Assembly (NCBI GenBank): GCA_014898425.1
Contig: RCSZ01000013.1
Location: 1,729,501-1,793,500 of the forward strand
DNA length: 64,000 nucleotides
Direction: 5' to 3'
Source of the DNA: Botryotinia globosa
Taxonomy: Eukaryota > Ascomycota > Leotiomycetes > Helotiales > Sclerotiniaceae
Shown: positions 1 to 12,680 of the stretch, in pieces
Position numbering within the stretch: position 1 is the first letter of the stretch
Layout of the letters: each line of letters starts with the position of its first letter
The notes under the pieces: model-generated
What the model was told of the DNA's origin: nothing
Seen by the model: only the letters and a program-made list of their open reading frames with translations
Database searches by the model: none
Position numbers and translations under genes: made by a program

Positions 1-544
1 GGAACAAAGCTTAATCACACATATTCCTGTATACACTCTTTAATCTGTAAACCTCCTGAAGGTCTAACTATCCAAGGTTTGAATCCTGGTATCTTCTCAA
101 CCTCCATCTCATATGCATGCAAATCTATGCAAAACAACTTCATCGACATGCAGTATTGAATCTAATATTAGTCAAGACCGGCAATTTTTGGGCTTCACCG
201 AGCGTTGATTCCGACCTTGATACGCGTTCTATCCAATTACCATGCATCATCGCGTTGGTACTGAGCTTCTGGAATCTCTAAACGGTCCTTCTCAACCTTG
301 TACATAGTTATACGAAGTTAGGTGAATCAAAACGTCAGTGATGTTTGTTTGCATCTCAGTATCCTAATCCAGAGAAGTTGCGGTCCGTCCGAATCCTTGT
401 CTCTTCCCCTCTTCGCAATCGAACAATGTGATAGTCCGGAGCGGTCAAGTGCGAGTATAATATAAAGATGCTTTAATCATCACTCATCATCCGTTTAGAT
501 GGGGTGCTATTTAAGTTACTTGTATTTTTCTGAAGACCCAAAAT
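1..544. other. Intergenic, upstream of the protease gene
   Basis: No open frame with coding character is seen. The last 150 bases before the ATG at 545 carry an AT-rich stretch (about 455-465) that could serve as a core promoter for the protease gene. A B-box-like string near 80 has no A box upstream, so no tRNA is called. Confidence 0.5.
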
Positions 545-3401
545 ATGCTTCCTTCGTCGATGTTACTCGCATTTGCTGCTGCTGTAAACGGAGTCACCTT
601 AGCAGATAGTAAATTGAGACACAGAAATACGGATGATAGTACCTTATATTCAAAAGTCAACACCATTGATAAGGCGTTCATTGTTGAACTTGAAAAGAGA
701 GTTAGCACCTCTATATCTAGACGAGATCTCCGCAATGCCTTCCACAAATACGCAGCGTCAATTAACTACAGTGTCCGTCACGAATTCGATTCTACAGCAT
801 TTGTAGGCCTTTCCATTTCTGTCACCCAAAGTGACACCAATGCGGAATTGCAGCGACAGCTTTCGGAGATCCCTGGAGTAGTGGATGTATGGCCAGTATA
901 CCAAGTCCCTCATCCTGGTGCACTTTCACATCACACGAACGAGGATAGTTCCAATGAGGATTTTCCGTTGGTACAAAAAAGAAAATCAACAGTAACTGGA
1001 ACAGGAACAGGAGATTTGGCCTCAGCTCTTGAGATGGGCGGCGTTGATAAGCTACATGCAAAAGGCATCAAAGGCAAAGGAATCAAAATCGGGATTGTAG
1101 ACACCGGGGTTGATTATCGCCATTCTGCACTAGGTGGAGGGTTTGGAACTGGTTTCAAAATAAGTGGTGGATACTCTTTTGTATACGATAACGGAACCTT
1201 GGGGGAAAGTTCAGACCCTCTATCCACGTGCATCACTGGAGGACATGGAACCCACGTGTCAGGTGAGCGTGCTCTGCTCTCTTCGCTATCTAATGACAAG
1301 CTAATGTTCTTTAGGTATTCTTGGAATGGATCCCATATCTGGAGATGGCTACTTTCCAATCAGTGGCATTGCTCCTGAGGCGAATCTCTACATGTACCGC
1401 ACTTTTGATTGCGCAAATTCAGGTGGTAGTGACACTATCATGGCTGGCATGTTGAAAGCACAAGAAGATGGTGTTGATATTATCAGCATGTCCCTTGCGG
1501 TTGGAACCGAATTCCCTTCAACCCCAGATCCATTGGCTTCTGTAGTAAAGAGCATTACCCAAGCCGGAATTGCTGTGATTGTGGCAGTCGGGAATGAAGG
1601 CTCGCTAGGTCAATACGCCACAGAATTATTCACCGCAGATTACCCTTCCACGGAGCCCGGTGCTATCGCTGTTGGAGCTATTGCAAATAGAAATTTTCCA
1701 CTTGTCTATCCGGCCGTGGACTCTGCCAATTTCACTCTTGGTTATGCATCTGTTTGGCCAGTCAATCTTACTATTCCCGTATATGTTTATCTTGTGTCCG
1801 ATGGGTGTGATAGCTCAGCATGGACTAATGCTCTCGATACTGTCAGTCAAAGTGGTCTTTTAAATGCCACAATCTTTGCTTTCGAGGCATTTAAAACGAC
1901 TACTTATTGCAATCCGAACTCGATTGCCTCAGATTGGAGTTCAAGTAAGGTAAAACCTATCTATGTCATGGGCTACAATTCTGACATTGCGAATTCTTAT
2001 CTACTCGAGTATAACGTCTTCAGTCCTTCGTACTTTGGTGCAGTACACTATATCAACCTTAACACGGATGATGGAATTGCTCTCGTCAACAATTATGGTT
2101 CGGTTGGAGGTTTTCCTAAATACACTTTGACATTCACGGGAAGCGAATACAAGAGCCCTCCGCAACACTCAGGAGGCTTGGTCGATTATTATTCGAATTT
2201 CGGTCCAACGTATTTCACTTATGATTTAAAACCACAGATTTCTGCACCTGGCGGACATATCCTCTCGACCTATCCTCTAGGCGTGAATTCCAATTACGCG
2301 ATTTTATCTGGGACTTCAATGGCTACTCCCTATGTCGCAGGATGTTTTGCGCTCGTTAAATCCCAATTTCCAACCGCTAGCATATCTCAAATATTGGACC
2401 TGCTTCAAACAACAGCTAAGCCGGTCAGTTGGGTCTGGAATAGTACGATCCTTTCCGCGACTGCACAGCAGGGTGCGGGTCTCATCAATGCATATGATGC
2501 CATCTTTGCACAAACCACAATTTCTCCCGGGCAGATCGTTCTTGGAGATGATAGTACACACACTGTCTTTGGTGCTGCAAATATCACTATTGATAATACA
2601 TCAGGATCTAGTAAAACCTACACTCTATCTCATATCGGTGCTGGCTACACGGATGGCCAATTGACAGGACGGAATTACAACCAGATTGCGCTTTACGGAA
2701 CTGGTATCTTCCCCACCCCTACTGTCACTCTCGCAGGTGGTGAGTCAAAAACCATCGATTTTTCTATCGTTCCCCCCATGGGTATCGTTGCATCACATCG
2801 TCCCGTCTTCGGTGGTTTCATCAAAATCAGCTCTTCTGCCGGTGAAACATATACAGTTCCCTACATCGGACCACCCTACTCAGTATTCAATGCATCATAC
2901 ATCTCGGTTATCCAGGTTGCTGGTTTTAACTCGGCTGGAACACCGGAAAAGGATACTGGATTCCTCGAGATCAATCCCACCAGACAATATGGCATCGCTG
3001 CTGATATTCCACAACAATATACACTTGCGTTCAGATTTGACCTCTTACCCGCCAATACAAATATTACAGCCAACACGCACGCATTCAACACATCTCAAAC
3101 CTTCCCCTACATTTCTTCTCGATCCACGCCCAGATCGTCGATCTTCGGACATCCATCTTTTGGAACGTACACGAACCGTACGGCGACGGTAGCAAGTGGC
3201 CCAATACAGCCAGGTAATTATATCCAGTATTGGACGAGTGCACAAGTTACCGGTGATGATGGAATAAGCTACAATGTAGGAGATGGTGATTATCGATTTT
3301 TCGCAAGCGTGCTGAGATGGGGTGGAAACGTGGAGAAGATTGAAGATTATGACACGTGGCTGGGACCAATTCTGAGATTTAATGCGAGCTATACAGATTA
3401 G
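545..3401 (+). CDS. Secreted subtilisin-like serine protease (S8), two exons
   Basis: Exons are 545-1262 and 1315-3401, joined across a 52-bp GT-AG intron that splits the Gly codon right after the catalytic His motif. The product is 934 aa. An N-terminal hydrophobic signal peptide (about residues 1-20) is followed by an inhibitor-I9-like propeptide. The subtilase catalytic triad is complete: D186 in IVDTGVD, H234 in GGHGTHVSG and S574 in SGTSMATP, with the oxyanion Asn N333 in AVGNEG. A long insert between Asn and Ser fits a PA-type region. The C-terminal ~300 residues resemble the Fn3-like domain of Vpr/C5a-peptidase-type subtilases. Many NxS/T sites fit secretion. It probably degrades extracellular protein; substrate is unknown. 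Confidence is high for family and moderate for exact subfamily. Confidence 0.93.
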
Positions 3402-4466
3402 TGAATTCGCGGATTGTAATGGAGCTCATACACTCTAGTGAGCGGTGCTACTTAATGATAGTTATTGTTACTTGATGTGGCACTTCCAGGAGGAACGGAA
3501 ATTTACCAGAAACAAATAGGATGTTCATCAACTATTTTCATTCATTATTGTATAAGATTCCAATGAATTATCATTGCGAATTTACAAGCTATGTAACGAA
3601 GAACGCATAGCTATCATCATCTTGATAGAGCCTTTCGGTCGCGTATCTCTTGTGTATCTCTTGTCCTCTCGCTTCCAGTCAAGCATGCACTGTGAAAGCG
3701 TGAAGTGTTCAACGCCACGACCTCAGAGGACGAAAAAGGTTGGAGATGCGTCGGCTGATGCGAGGAGGAAGCCGAAGCGGGAAAAGTCATCTGTTAGTTG
3801 ATGAATTGGACAGGTAGATAGATTACGTTGAAGGTATGGTTGGTTTGAGAAGGATACGGAAGACGTAGCACCCATGCATTCGTAGGTCCTAAATGTCTAT
3901 ATTGTATTCTGTCTACAGAGCTAGCTATGTGTAGAAAATAGTAGCTCTTATATGGGCACTATTGAAAGAGCTAGTTTCTTTCGCATTCGCATAAAGCTCA
4001 ATTTAGTAGCTATTGAATTGAAGGCATTCACCTACGTTCATACTGGTATGCATTTTCTGATGTGGTTTTCGCTGCTTTTTCTAGTGTGTTTGTTTTTTCT
4101 AGATAACTGCTTCTGTCGATCTGCTTTGATTCATCATACTTATTGAAATTCGACGGGCCTAGAAAATGATAGAATATAGGGTTTGAGTGTAGAAGTGTAG
4201 AAGTGTAGAAGTGTAGAAGTGTAGAAGTGTAGAAGTGTAGAAGTGTAGAAGTGTAGAAGTGTAGAAGTGTAGAAGTGTAGAAGTGTAGTTCTTTCACGGG
4301 TTCATTTTGCCATTTCTTGCTATATATGCCACAATAGTTCGAGGTCCAAAAACCTGCTTTGAGGTCTTCAGTCATGTCAAACGCGATGTTCTTTTACAAG
4401 ACCGGATGATTTGTTTCCAGGAGGTTTTCGGGAAGAATTCTAATCATAAGTGCTTCACCTTATTTA
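3402..4466. other. Intergenic with a minisatellite
   Basis: No convincing gene is seen between the protease stop and the coiled-coil gene. Short open frames here lack coding character. The main feature is the 8-bp tandem array at 4187-4288, listed separately. Confidence 0.5.
4187..4288. repeat. 8-bp minisatellite (GTGTAGAA)n
   Basis: About 12.7 near-perfect copies of an 8-bp unit. Because 8 is not a multiple of 3, any reading frame through it cycles over 24 bases; the antisense ORF repeating FYTSTLLH is an artefact of the array. Confidence 0.95.
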
Positions 4467-4631
4467 TTGCAAACAGATATAGCAAGCACAATCTACAAAA
4501 ACTGTCCCGAAGAGGAAAACTCAAACAAATTTGAACCCCGACTCGTTCCACCTCAGTCCAAACTGAGCGCTGCAAATTTTGACTTGAAGCTCGCGGAGGG
4601 TGCAACAGAGGTCGCGAATAGGATTTTCAAG

Positions 4632-5272
4632 ATGTCGGAAGAGAAGAGGAAGATGAATATCCAAGAACTTTTAGAATTAGGGAAGAAAGCTTTGATGGTG
4701 GATGATGAGCTGCAGGAAGGGAAAGCGGAAACCGAGAGGTTGAAACGTGGAGAGTGCAGCCACTTGGGAGAAGTTGCACTGCTTCTTTTAGAAAAAGAGA
4801 AAGAGAAGCACAAGCACAAGCACAAGACGAAGATCTTGCAATGCGCAATCAAGGAGTTTCAAGAAGAGGCAATAAAACGGGAACAAGCATTCCGACAAGC
4901 GAAGTTAGACACAGAGATCAGGCACAGGAAGGAACTTGGGCAGTTGGCTGCTAATCTGGAGGCTACGACTACCAAGGTAGAGCAAGCTTCTACAGACTTG
5001 CACAAGATAAAGCAAGGTTCTGCGAAAGCACTGGCAAAGCTTAACGCCAAAATGGCCCCGAATACTGCGGCTTTAAAGGAAAAGGAACAAGAGCTATCAA
5101 TAACCACAGAAGCTCTTGCCACAAAGGTCTCTCTCTGACTTTGAAAGTACCTTTTAGGCTCTCTCAGAAATACAGCAGAGCCACAGCAACGGCGGATCTC
5201 GAAACCCGTCTCGACGGATTAAAGTATCATGACCAGGGATTGGAGAGGAAATGCCGTCGGTATGTTTGAAGA
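4632..5272 (+). CDS. Coiled-coil protein, hypothetical; 5' end unresolved
   Basis: The open frame runs from 4467 to 5138, but its first ATG is at 4632 (MSEEKRKMNIQELLELGKK...). Codons upstream of that ATG still look coding (LKLAEGATEVANRIFKM), so a first exon is probably missing from this model, perhaps joined at the acceptor AG near 4475. The body is Lys/Glu/Ala-rich with heptad-like spacing and predicts a long coiled coil. Without splicing it stops at 5138. A 41-bp GT-AG intron at 5127-5167 would keep the frame and add about 34 coding-like residues, ending at 5272; it is unusually short for an intron. No catalytic motif or known family is recognised. It could be a truncated relic. Confidence 0.45.
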
Positions 5273-5900
5273 CGGATACCGCCAGCAAGTAATTGCATCT
5301 AAGGTTACAGATCGGATGGGAGTGGGGAATGTTGATGCGGGGTGTCTATCACATCACGTGTTGTAACCTTAACCTATCGATTTTAATTACAAATAATGAT
5401 AGAGATAACTATGTAGGTATGTAGGGCATGCAAGAAGATAATAAATATCATGTACAGTTTGAACAAAATGAAGCATCCATTGATTGGATACTGTACTGTA
5501 CTGTATCACGTGTTGTATGCTCATTCCGTGGCTTGTGAACGTACCCGTGGACACCTCAGCATTATGATATGAGGTATGAGGTATGAGGTATGAGGCTTGC
5601 ATTTCTTCATCTCACTGCATCATCAATCGGACCTTCAAATGCGCAAGTAAGAATCAATATACACATTCATCCATCACATTTACTAGTTGGTCGGATGATT
5701 TCCTTTCTAGTTTACCACATTTCCAATTCTTTCCTCTGGTTATTACTCTTGTCTCTTGTCACACCAACCCAAGACGGCCTCATCTTCTTTCTTCCTTGCG
5801 GATTTCTCGGTCAATCCATAAACCAATTGTCTTGAAAGGAATGCGGGGAAACGCGAATCCATTGCGGAGGAACAGTTAGGATTCAGGAATACGAGTAGCC

Positions 5901-5980
5901 AGCCAGGAATAGCCAGGAATAGCCAGGAATAGCCAGGAATAGCCAGGAATAGCCAGGAATAGCCAGGAATAGCCAGGAAT
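5901..5980. repeat. 10-bp minisatellite (AGCCAGGAAT)8
   Basis: Eight exact copies of a 10-bp unit. Read on the minus strand it gives a spurious hydrophobic repeat (AIPGYSWLFL), which should not be taken as a protein. Confidence 0.97.
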
Positions 5981-6165
5981 CGCTCATGGGTGTGAAATAC
6001 CAAGGGCCATCAGTCAATCGCAACCTATGATGGAAAGCTAAGATGGCTGATTGGCAATAGAGAGTTCCATTGAAAGTGTCATTGAATTATCATTTCCATA
6101 CAAGAAGATCAAGATCCCAACATATCAGTATCAGCCTGTTTACATGATAAAGGAAACCATGTAAA

Positions 6166-6290
6166 GTAGGTAGGCAGGTAGGTAGGTAGGTAGATAGACA
6201 GATAGCTAGGTAGGTAGACAGATAGCTAGGTAGGTAGACAGATAGCTAGGTAGGTAGACAGGTAGCTAGGTAGGTAGACAGGTAGGTAAC
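6166..6290. repeat. TAGG tetranucleotide run grading into a 20-bp tandem repeat
   Basis: A short TAGG run passes into five copies of a 20-bp unit (6191-6290, core TAGGTAGACAGATAGC). The last two copies carry G for A in the GATAGC segment, suggesting spread by local slippage. Confidence 0.9.
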
Positions 6291-6709
6291 CATTCCTCAA
6301 TGTATCCCCAGTCTTGGATACGACAACGTTGCACCCTTCTTCCGTCTCATATATATGATATATGATACATACGATCAATCCGAACAATCACTCCTATCGA
6401 GAACATCTCTGCTTCATTCACCCAACGCTCTTTCCATTCATTCGGAAATGGTACAACAAGACGGTAGAATTCATTGTGACGGATGATCTAAACATTCATC
6501 CCCCCCCATTCATGCAATCCTAACATTTACCACATCGCTTCTTCTTGAATTCATCAGCCTTTCTAACCTCTTCCCTCACAAGAACAATTCTTCCTTTCCC
6601 TAGAACACATCCTACCAACTTCTCTTCTCTTCTTTTCCTCTTTCTCTTTCTCTTTCTCTCTCTCTTCCTACGAAAACAATTTGTACAATTACAGATGCGG
6701 GTCTAAAAG

Positions 6710-9700
6710 ATGACCTGGCCTTCGACAATGAAGCCGATACTTAGATTGTGTCGTGCCAATAATTACTCAGAAGTACTCTCGCCGGGTCCAAAGATTGGTG
6801 GCAGTCTTGGTATGTTTTCATTCCTGACGTTCGCTCTAGCTCACGATTCCGTCTATCAATTACTTGATTGAGACTAATATGTAGTTCTCACAGCTACTCA
6901 CGTACGATCACTCTATCCACCAAACCAGAAAAAGTACAAGAGATATACATCGACAACTGCTGCTTCTACCACATCTGCCGTCCCAAATGCCGCGTCTCTT
7001 TCCACAGCTTCCTCTGCTGCTGTTACGCCGGATTTAATCACCACTCCATACTCGAATTTGACAATTGGTATAGCTCGCGAGACATACCCAAACGAAAAAC
7101 GAGTTGCGATTACTCCACAAAATGCACAATTGTTGATTAAGAAAGGGTTCTCTCGAGTTCTGGTTGAGCGAGGTGCTGGAGCCGAAGCTCAATTCACAGA
7201 TGAGGCATACGAAACGGCGGGAGCTAAAATAGTAAGCAGGAAGAATGTTTGGTCAGAGAGCGATATTCTTTTGAAGGTCCGCGCGCCAACTGTGGAGGGA
7301 CCTAATAATGAAGTGGATTCGCTCAAGCACAATGCAACTCTTATCTCGTTCTTATATCCAGGGGTAAACAAAAATGTCGTGGAGAAATTGGCGCATCGAG
7401 AGGTTACCTCGTTCGCGATGGATATGATTCCTAGAATTTCCAGAGCTCAAGTCTTCGACGCTTTGAGGTATGCACAGCTTCCAGATTGCAGTTAAGAGAC
7501 TGAAAGCTCACATACTACTGTGATTAGTTCTATGGCTAATATAGCCGGTTACAAAGCTGTCCTAGAGGCTTCAAATCATTTTGGCCGTTACATGACTGGT
7601 CAAGTCACTGCTGCTGGGTAAGTACCTGTTGATATGTTGCTAGCGTTCTAGGCTAATTTAGTGACTTTTAGAAAGGTACTTCCTCGAGTATCCGCTTTTA
7701 CTTGACGTCATTAATTTATTTAGGTTCCTCCTTGTAAAGTACTTGTCATCGGTGCTGGTGTGGCTGGTTTGAGTGCCATTGCAACAGTAAGCAGATGATT
7801 CTACTTTGTGACATAGATATTGATGGTCTTCCTAATTAGGCTCGACGCATGGGAGCAATTGTACGGGGATTTGACACCAGATCAGCTGCACGTGAGCAAG
7901 TTCAATCATTAGGTGCTGAATTCATCGAGGTAGATTTCAAAGAAGATGGATCTGGCGCCGGCGGTTATGGAAAAGAAATGTCCAAAGAATTCATGGAGGC
8001 CGAGAAAAAATTATTCATGGAACAATGTCGTGAAGTTGATATTATCATTACCACTGCATTGATTCCCGGCCGTCCTGCTCCTAAATTGATTCACGAAGAT
8101 GTAAGCATTCATAGACGTGAAATTGTTGAAAACGATCTGATCAAATCCACAGATGGTTGCGGCAATGAAACCTGGTTCTGTCATTGTTGATTTGGCAGCA
8201 GAAGCAGGTGGTAATTGTGATGTGACTGTTCCAGGTCAATTGATTGAACATAAAGGAGTCAAGATTATAGGTTAGTGGCATGATTTAATGTATTTCGAGG
8301 CCAATCTAATTTGAGTACAGGATATACTGATCTTCCTTCTCGACTACCAACTCAATCTTCCACCTTGTACTCCAATAACATTACTAAATTCCTTCTTTCT
8401 ATTGCCCCTGAGGAGAAGCAATTCGGGATCGACCTCAAGGATGAAGTGGTTCGTGGTTCAATTGTCACTCACAATGGAGAAATCATACCCACTGCACCAC
8501 GACCAGCTCCTCCAGCTCCAAAAGCTGCCTCAGCTATTGATGCTAACGCTTCAGCTGCTAATACTGTACCCTTGACTCCTTGGCAAAAGCAAACACGTGA
8601 AGTCGGAGCTATCACCGGTGGATTCAGTCTTGCACTTCTTCTTGGCAAAGCAACTGGGCCTTTATTTATGAATAATGTCTTTACATTTGCACTGGCTGGA
8701 TTGATTGGTTACAGAACTGTATGGGGAGTTGCTCCTGCTTTGCATTCTCCACTCATGAGTGTTACAAATGCGATCTCAGGTATGGTCGGTGTAGGTGGTT
8801 TCTTCATCATGGGAGGTGGTCTTGTACCACATACTATTCCTCAAGCTCTCGGAGCTTTGTCTGTAATGCTTGCATTTGTAAATGTTTCTGGTGGATTTTT
8901 GATTACCAAAAGAATGTTAGATATGTTCAAGCGTAAGTACTATACTCGTTTCCAATGTCACCTTAGCTAACTCATTGCAGGACCAACTGATCCAAAGGAA
9001 TACCCATGGTTATATGCTGCTCCTGCCGTTGTTTTTGGTGCCGGATATATAGCTGCTGCATCCACTGGTATGGCTGGGCTGGTACAAGCAGGATATATTG
9101 CTAGCAGTCTTCTGTGCATTGGTAATTCCACTTTTTGCATTTCGTACTGGAACGATTGCTAACGTCACTAGCATCATTATCTGGTCTTGCTTCTCAAACG
9201 ACGGCACGTCAAGGCAATCTTCTAGGTATTTTGGGTGTCGGTGTAGGTATACTCGCATCTCTTGCCGCAGTTGGATTCCCAGTTGAAGTGCTTGCACAAT
9301 TTGCTGCTGTCGCTGGTTGTGGAGCTATCATTGGTTAGTAATTGCTGATATTTTTCATGGAGAATATCTTTCAACTAACAAATCTTCGTGATAGGATTGA
9401 GAATTGGACGACGCACTACAGCAACCGATCTACCTCAAACTGTCGCCGCACTTCACTCTGTGGTAGGTCTTGCAGCTGTTTTAACCAGTTTCGGATCAGT
9501 CATGGCAGATATTGGTGATATCTCACAACTTCACCTCATAGCTGGATATATGGGTGTTCTCATTGGTAAATAAAATCGCTTCTTATCATTCTCATTGTTT
9601 GCTAACATCTACCAGGTGGTGTTACATTTACTGGATCGATAGTAGCTTACCTTAAACTTGCTGGTCGGATGTCTTCCAAACCAATTAGGCTTCCAGGTCC

Positions 9701-10727
9701 CAAACATTCAGTCAACTCAACTCTGCTTGCTCTAAATATGGCCAACATGGCAGCCTTCATTACTTTTGCACCTGCTGCGCCAGTGATTGCCGCATGTTGC
9801 TTAGGTGGTAATGCAGTTCTCAGTTTTATTAAAGGCTATACGACTACCGCTGCTATTGGTGGAGCAGATATGCCTGTCGTTATTACTGTGCTCAACGCAT
9901 ACTCTGGATTCGCAATTGTATCTGAAGGCTTCATGCTTGACATGCCGCTATTAACAACGGTTGGCTCTTTGATAGGAGTCAGTGGTTCAATTCTATCTTC
10001 CATCATGTGTGTTGGAATGAATCGATCTATCGGAAACGTTCTCTTTGGAGGAATAGCTCCTAGCACGGAGACTGAGCATAAAATAGAAGGTCAAATCACC
10101 AAAACCAATATTGATGAAGTTGTGGAATCCCTTGAGAACGCTGAAAGCGTCATCATTGTCGTTGGATATGGTATGGCAGTTGCAAAAGCTCAATATGCTA
10201 TCAGCGATATCACTCGAATGCTTAAGAGTAAAGGCATCAATGTCAGATTCGCCATTCATCCCGTCGCAGGTCGCATGCCTGGTCAATGCAATGTTCTTCT
10301 CGCAGAAGCTAGCGTACCGTACGATATTGTTCTCGAAATGGATGAAATCAATGATGACTTTGGAGAAACCGATGTAACACTTGTCATTGGCGCAAATGAT
10401 ACTGTTAATCCTATTGCTCTCGAACCAGGTTCTAGTATTGCTGGTATGCCTGTTTTACACGCGTGGAAAAGTAAACAGGTGATTGTTATGAAGAGAGGTA
10501 TGGCAAGTGGATATGCTGATGTGGTTAACCCGATGTTTTATATGCCGGGTACGAGGATGCTTTTTGGTGATGCTAAGGATAGTTGTGATGGTAAGTTATT
10601 TGATCCTGTTTTCTATGCATCTCTTACTGGATAAGAGTGTTGAAATTATGAATATGGAGTTGTTGCTAACTTGGAATTAGCTATTAAAGGTGCACTCGAA
10701 GCGAGAAATCGTATGTATGACGTTTGA
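6710..10727 (+). CDS. Proton-translocating NAD(P) transhydrogenase, mitochondrial (fused alpha-beta)
   Basis: Thirteen exons: 6710-6809, 6885-7467, 7528-7617, 7672-7675, 7724-7786, 7840-8100, 8153-8270, 8321-8932, 8981-9121, 9172-9333, 9395-9565, 9616-10590, 10681-10727. They total 3327 nt (1108 aa), normal for this enzyme. It couples hydride transfer from NADH to NADP+ with proton movement across the inner mitochondrial membrane. A basic, Ser/Thr-rich leader is followed by domain I (start [15 protein letters not shown]; Rossmann [14 protein letters not shown]), then multiple membrane helices (from about exon 8), and domain III for NADP(H) at the C terminus ([40 protein letters not shown]). 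Every junction restores a family-conserved frame. Exon 4 is a 4-nt microexon needed for TAAGKVPP. A second in-frame ATG lies at 6728. Confidence 0.95.
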
Positions 10728-11330
10728 GTAACTATAAGCCAAATGGCCGTTAGCCCTCTTACAGTTACTGGGGAAACTTCTTTCAGGAGGCTTCTTGCTT
10801 TGTCGGGTAGATACATTAAGCTGGGTATATATCCCCTCAAAACTCGGACGGAGGGATATGATTAAGTATTAAGGGTTTGGGATTAAGGACTAAGGAAGGT
10901 AATTCGTCTGTAAGTACTTTAGTTAGGCGTCGAATATGGGTTTTGGGTACAAACAGAAGCGGTGTCGGAGAGAAATGAAATAAGAGGAGAAGTAAATGAT
11001 AAAGAAGATTCGGTAGATGATGATTCTGATGATTATAATTATTTTTGTTGCTTTTCCTATCGAGTTTTCTTGACACAATGATGTTTTGACGGATGTGATG
11101 ACTGACTGTGTTGGTTGTGGAATTGGTGAGAAATTGACTGTGATTTGTGATTATATGAATGATGAGATTTGAAAAGAATGTATACTCGAGACTCGAGATC
11201 TGAATATTTCTATCACGGTTTTGAATTCTGTTTCTGTGAATTGGGGAAAAGGTAATTTAGGGAAGGAAGGTATCTAGATGGGTAATTAATTACTTTTCAT
11301 TTTACCTTTATGATCTTTCTTTTTTGAGGG

Positions 11331-11447
11331 GATTAAGGAATAAGGAATAAGGAATAAGAAATAAGAAATAAGAAATAAGAAATAAGAAATAAGAAATAAG
11401 AAATAAGAATAAGAAATAAGAAATAAGAAATAAGAAATAAGAATAAA
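11331..11447. repeat. 7-bp minisatellite (TAAGAAA/TAAGGAA)n
   Basis: Starts as GGAATAA units and turns into AGAAATAA-type 7-bp units, with two copies shortened by one base near 11408 and 11440. Confidence 0.9.
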
Positions 11448-11451
11448 GTAA

Positions 11452-11775
11452 TTATAATATTATAATATTTATAATATTTATAATATTTATAATATTTATA
11501 ATATTTATAATATTTATAATATTTATAATATTTATAATATTTATAATATTATATTATAATATTTAATAATATTTATAATATTTATAATATTTATAATATT
11601 TTATATATATTATAATATTTATAATATTTATAATATTTATAATATTTATATATTTAAATATTTATAATATCTTCGATATCTTCTATATTTATAATATTTA
11701 TAATATCTTCGATATCTTCGATATCTGCTATATTTTCGATATGTTCGATATGTTCGATATTTTCGATAATTTCTA
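11452..11775. repeat. AT-rich 9-bp arrays: ATTTATAAT, then TTCGATATC-type
   Basis: A 9-bp ATTTATAAT unit repeats with small gaps to about 11665. It grades into TTCGATATC/TTCGATATG units to about 11775. The boundary holds mixed units, so the second array appears to have evolved from the first. Confidence 0.88.
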
Positions 11776-12680
11776 TATTTTCTACATGTTTTTTATTATA
11801 ACTAATAATAATAATAATAATATTCTTTCTTTTCTTTTAATTTAATATAATATAATATAAAATTATTTGAATATTATAAGTTTTATTAAATCTCAAATCT
11901 CAAATCTCAAATCTCAAATCTCAAAAATATATATATAATCTAATCTAATTCAATTCAAAACTTAAATCATAAAATCTAGATTAATAAAACTATAAATCAA
12001 AATATCACTTATTATTATTAATCATTACTAGATCTTATCTCAAGAATATATAATCTAATTCAATCCAATCACAAAACCAAAATTCACAAAACCAAAAATC
12101 AGCAAAGTACACAAAAAGGAGTATCGATATATATATTTATATTCCATATTCCCTCCCTATCTAAAGCGCCTACCCGATGCTCTACCTTGCAAGCCTCAAG
12201 TGTCTCGAGTGTTCCCAGTAGGTACCTATCTATCTATCCCTCGAATCTCAAGTCAAAGGTATCCATTGTTCTGTCCTTCCATCCTTTGAATGCTATGCTA
12301 TGCTTTACTCTGTTCTACCCTACCCTACCCTATATCCGACCTTCCAATTAACAATGGATACCATAATCTGCAAAGTGATCCCATCAATCCTGTCATCCCA
12401 CCCAGCAAATCCATCCTGTTCCCCGTGAAAAATATACCCCCGACGAAAAAAAACTATATAATCCATCCGCTAGTCCATCGTGCATGTCATATTATATCAT
12501 GAACATGCTAGCCAGCTAGACCCTCATTGAGCTATACCCGTCCATCCAGCCATCCCGTTACTTGGTATCCTCCATACAAATGAGATGAAAAGAAGTCCTT
12601 CCCAAGAAGCAAGCAACGCACGCTATGCAATAACAAAACAAAGATCCCATCGCAATGCAAGAAGATGTAGACTTCTCAAC

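Larger units (their letters stand above)
5273..6709. other. Intergenic and transhydrogenase 5' region
   Basis: No gene is seen. The stretch holds two tandem arrays (5901-5980 and 6191-6290) and, from about 6540, a C/T-rich tract (TCTTTCTC runs near 6630-6665) just before the transhydrogenase start, typical of fungal promoter or 5' leader sequence. A minor ATG at 6695 opens a 3-codon upstream ORF before the chosen start at 6710. Confidence 0.5.
10728..12680. other. AT-rich intergenic satellite mosaic
   Basis: No gene is seen. This convergent intergenic space holds a chain of different tandem arrays: TAAGAAA units (about 11331-11447), ATTTATAAT units (about 11452-11665), TTCGATATC-like units (about 11668-11775), short AATA/TAATA runs, and AAATCTC units (about 11887-11925). 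The final 500 bases before 12681 are the 3' flank of the GAR-domain gene. Confidence 0.7.

Noticed and set aside
71..85. B-box-like GGTTTGAATCC
   Set aside because: No A box or foldable acceptor stem in the 70 bases before it.
4187..4288. Possible CRISPR-type array
   Set aside because: Units are directly adjacent with no spacers; this is a fungal minisatellite. No other array in the window has repeat-spacer structure.
5743..6003. Minus-strand ORF with hydrophobic repeats
   Set aside because: Translation of the AGCCAGGAAT array.
7676..7723. Single intron 7618-7723 in the transhydrogenase gene
   Set aside because: Joining 7617 to 7724 directly shifts the frame (FLLVKYL) and destroys the conserved [12 protein letters not shown] segment.
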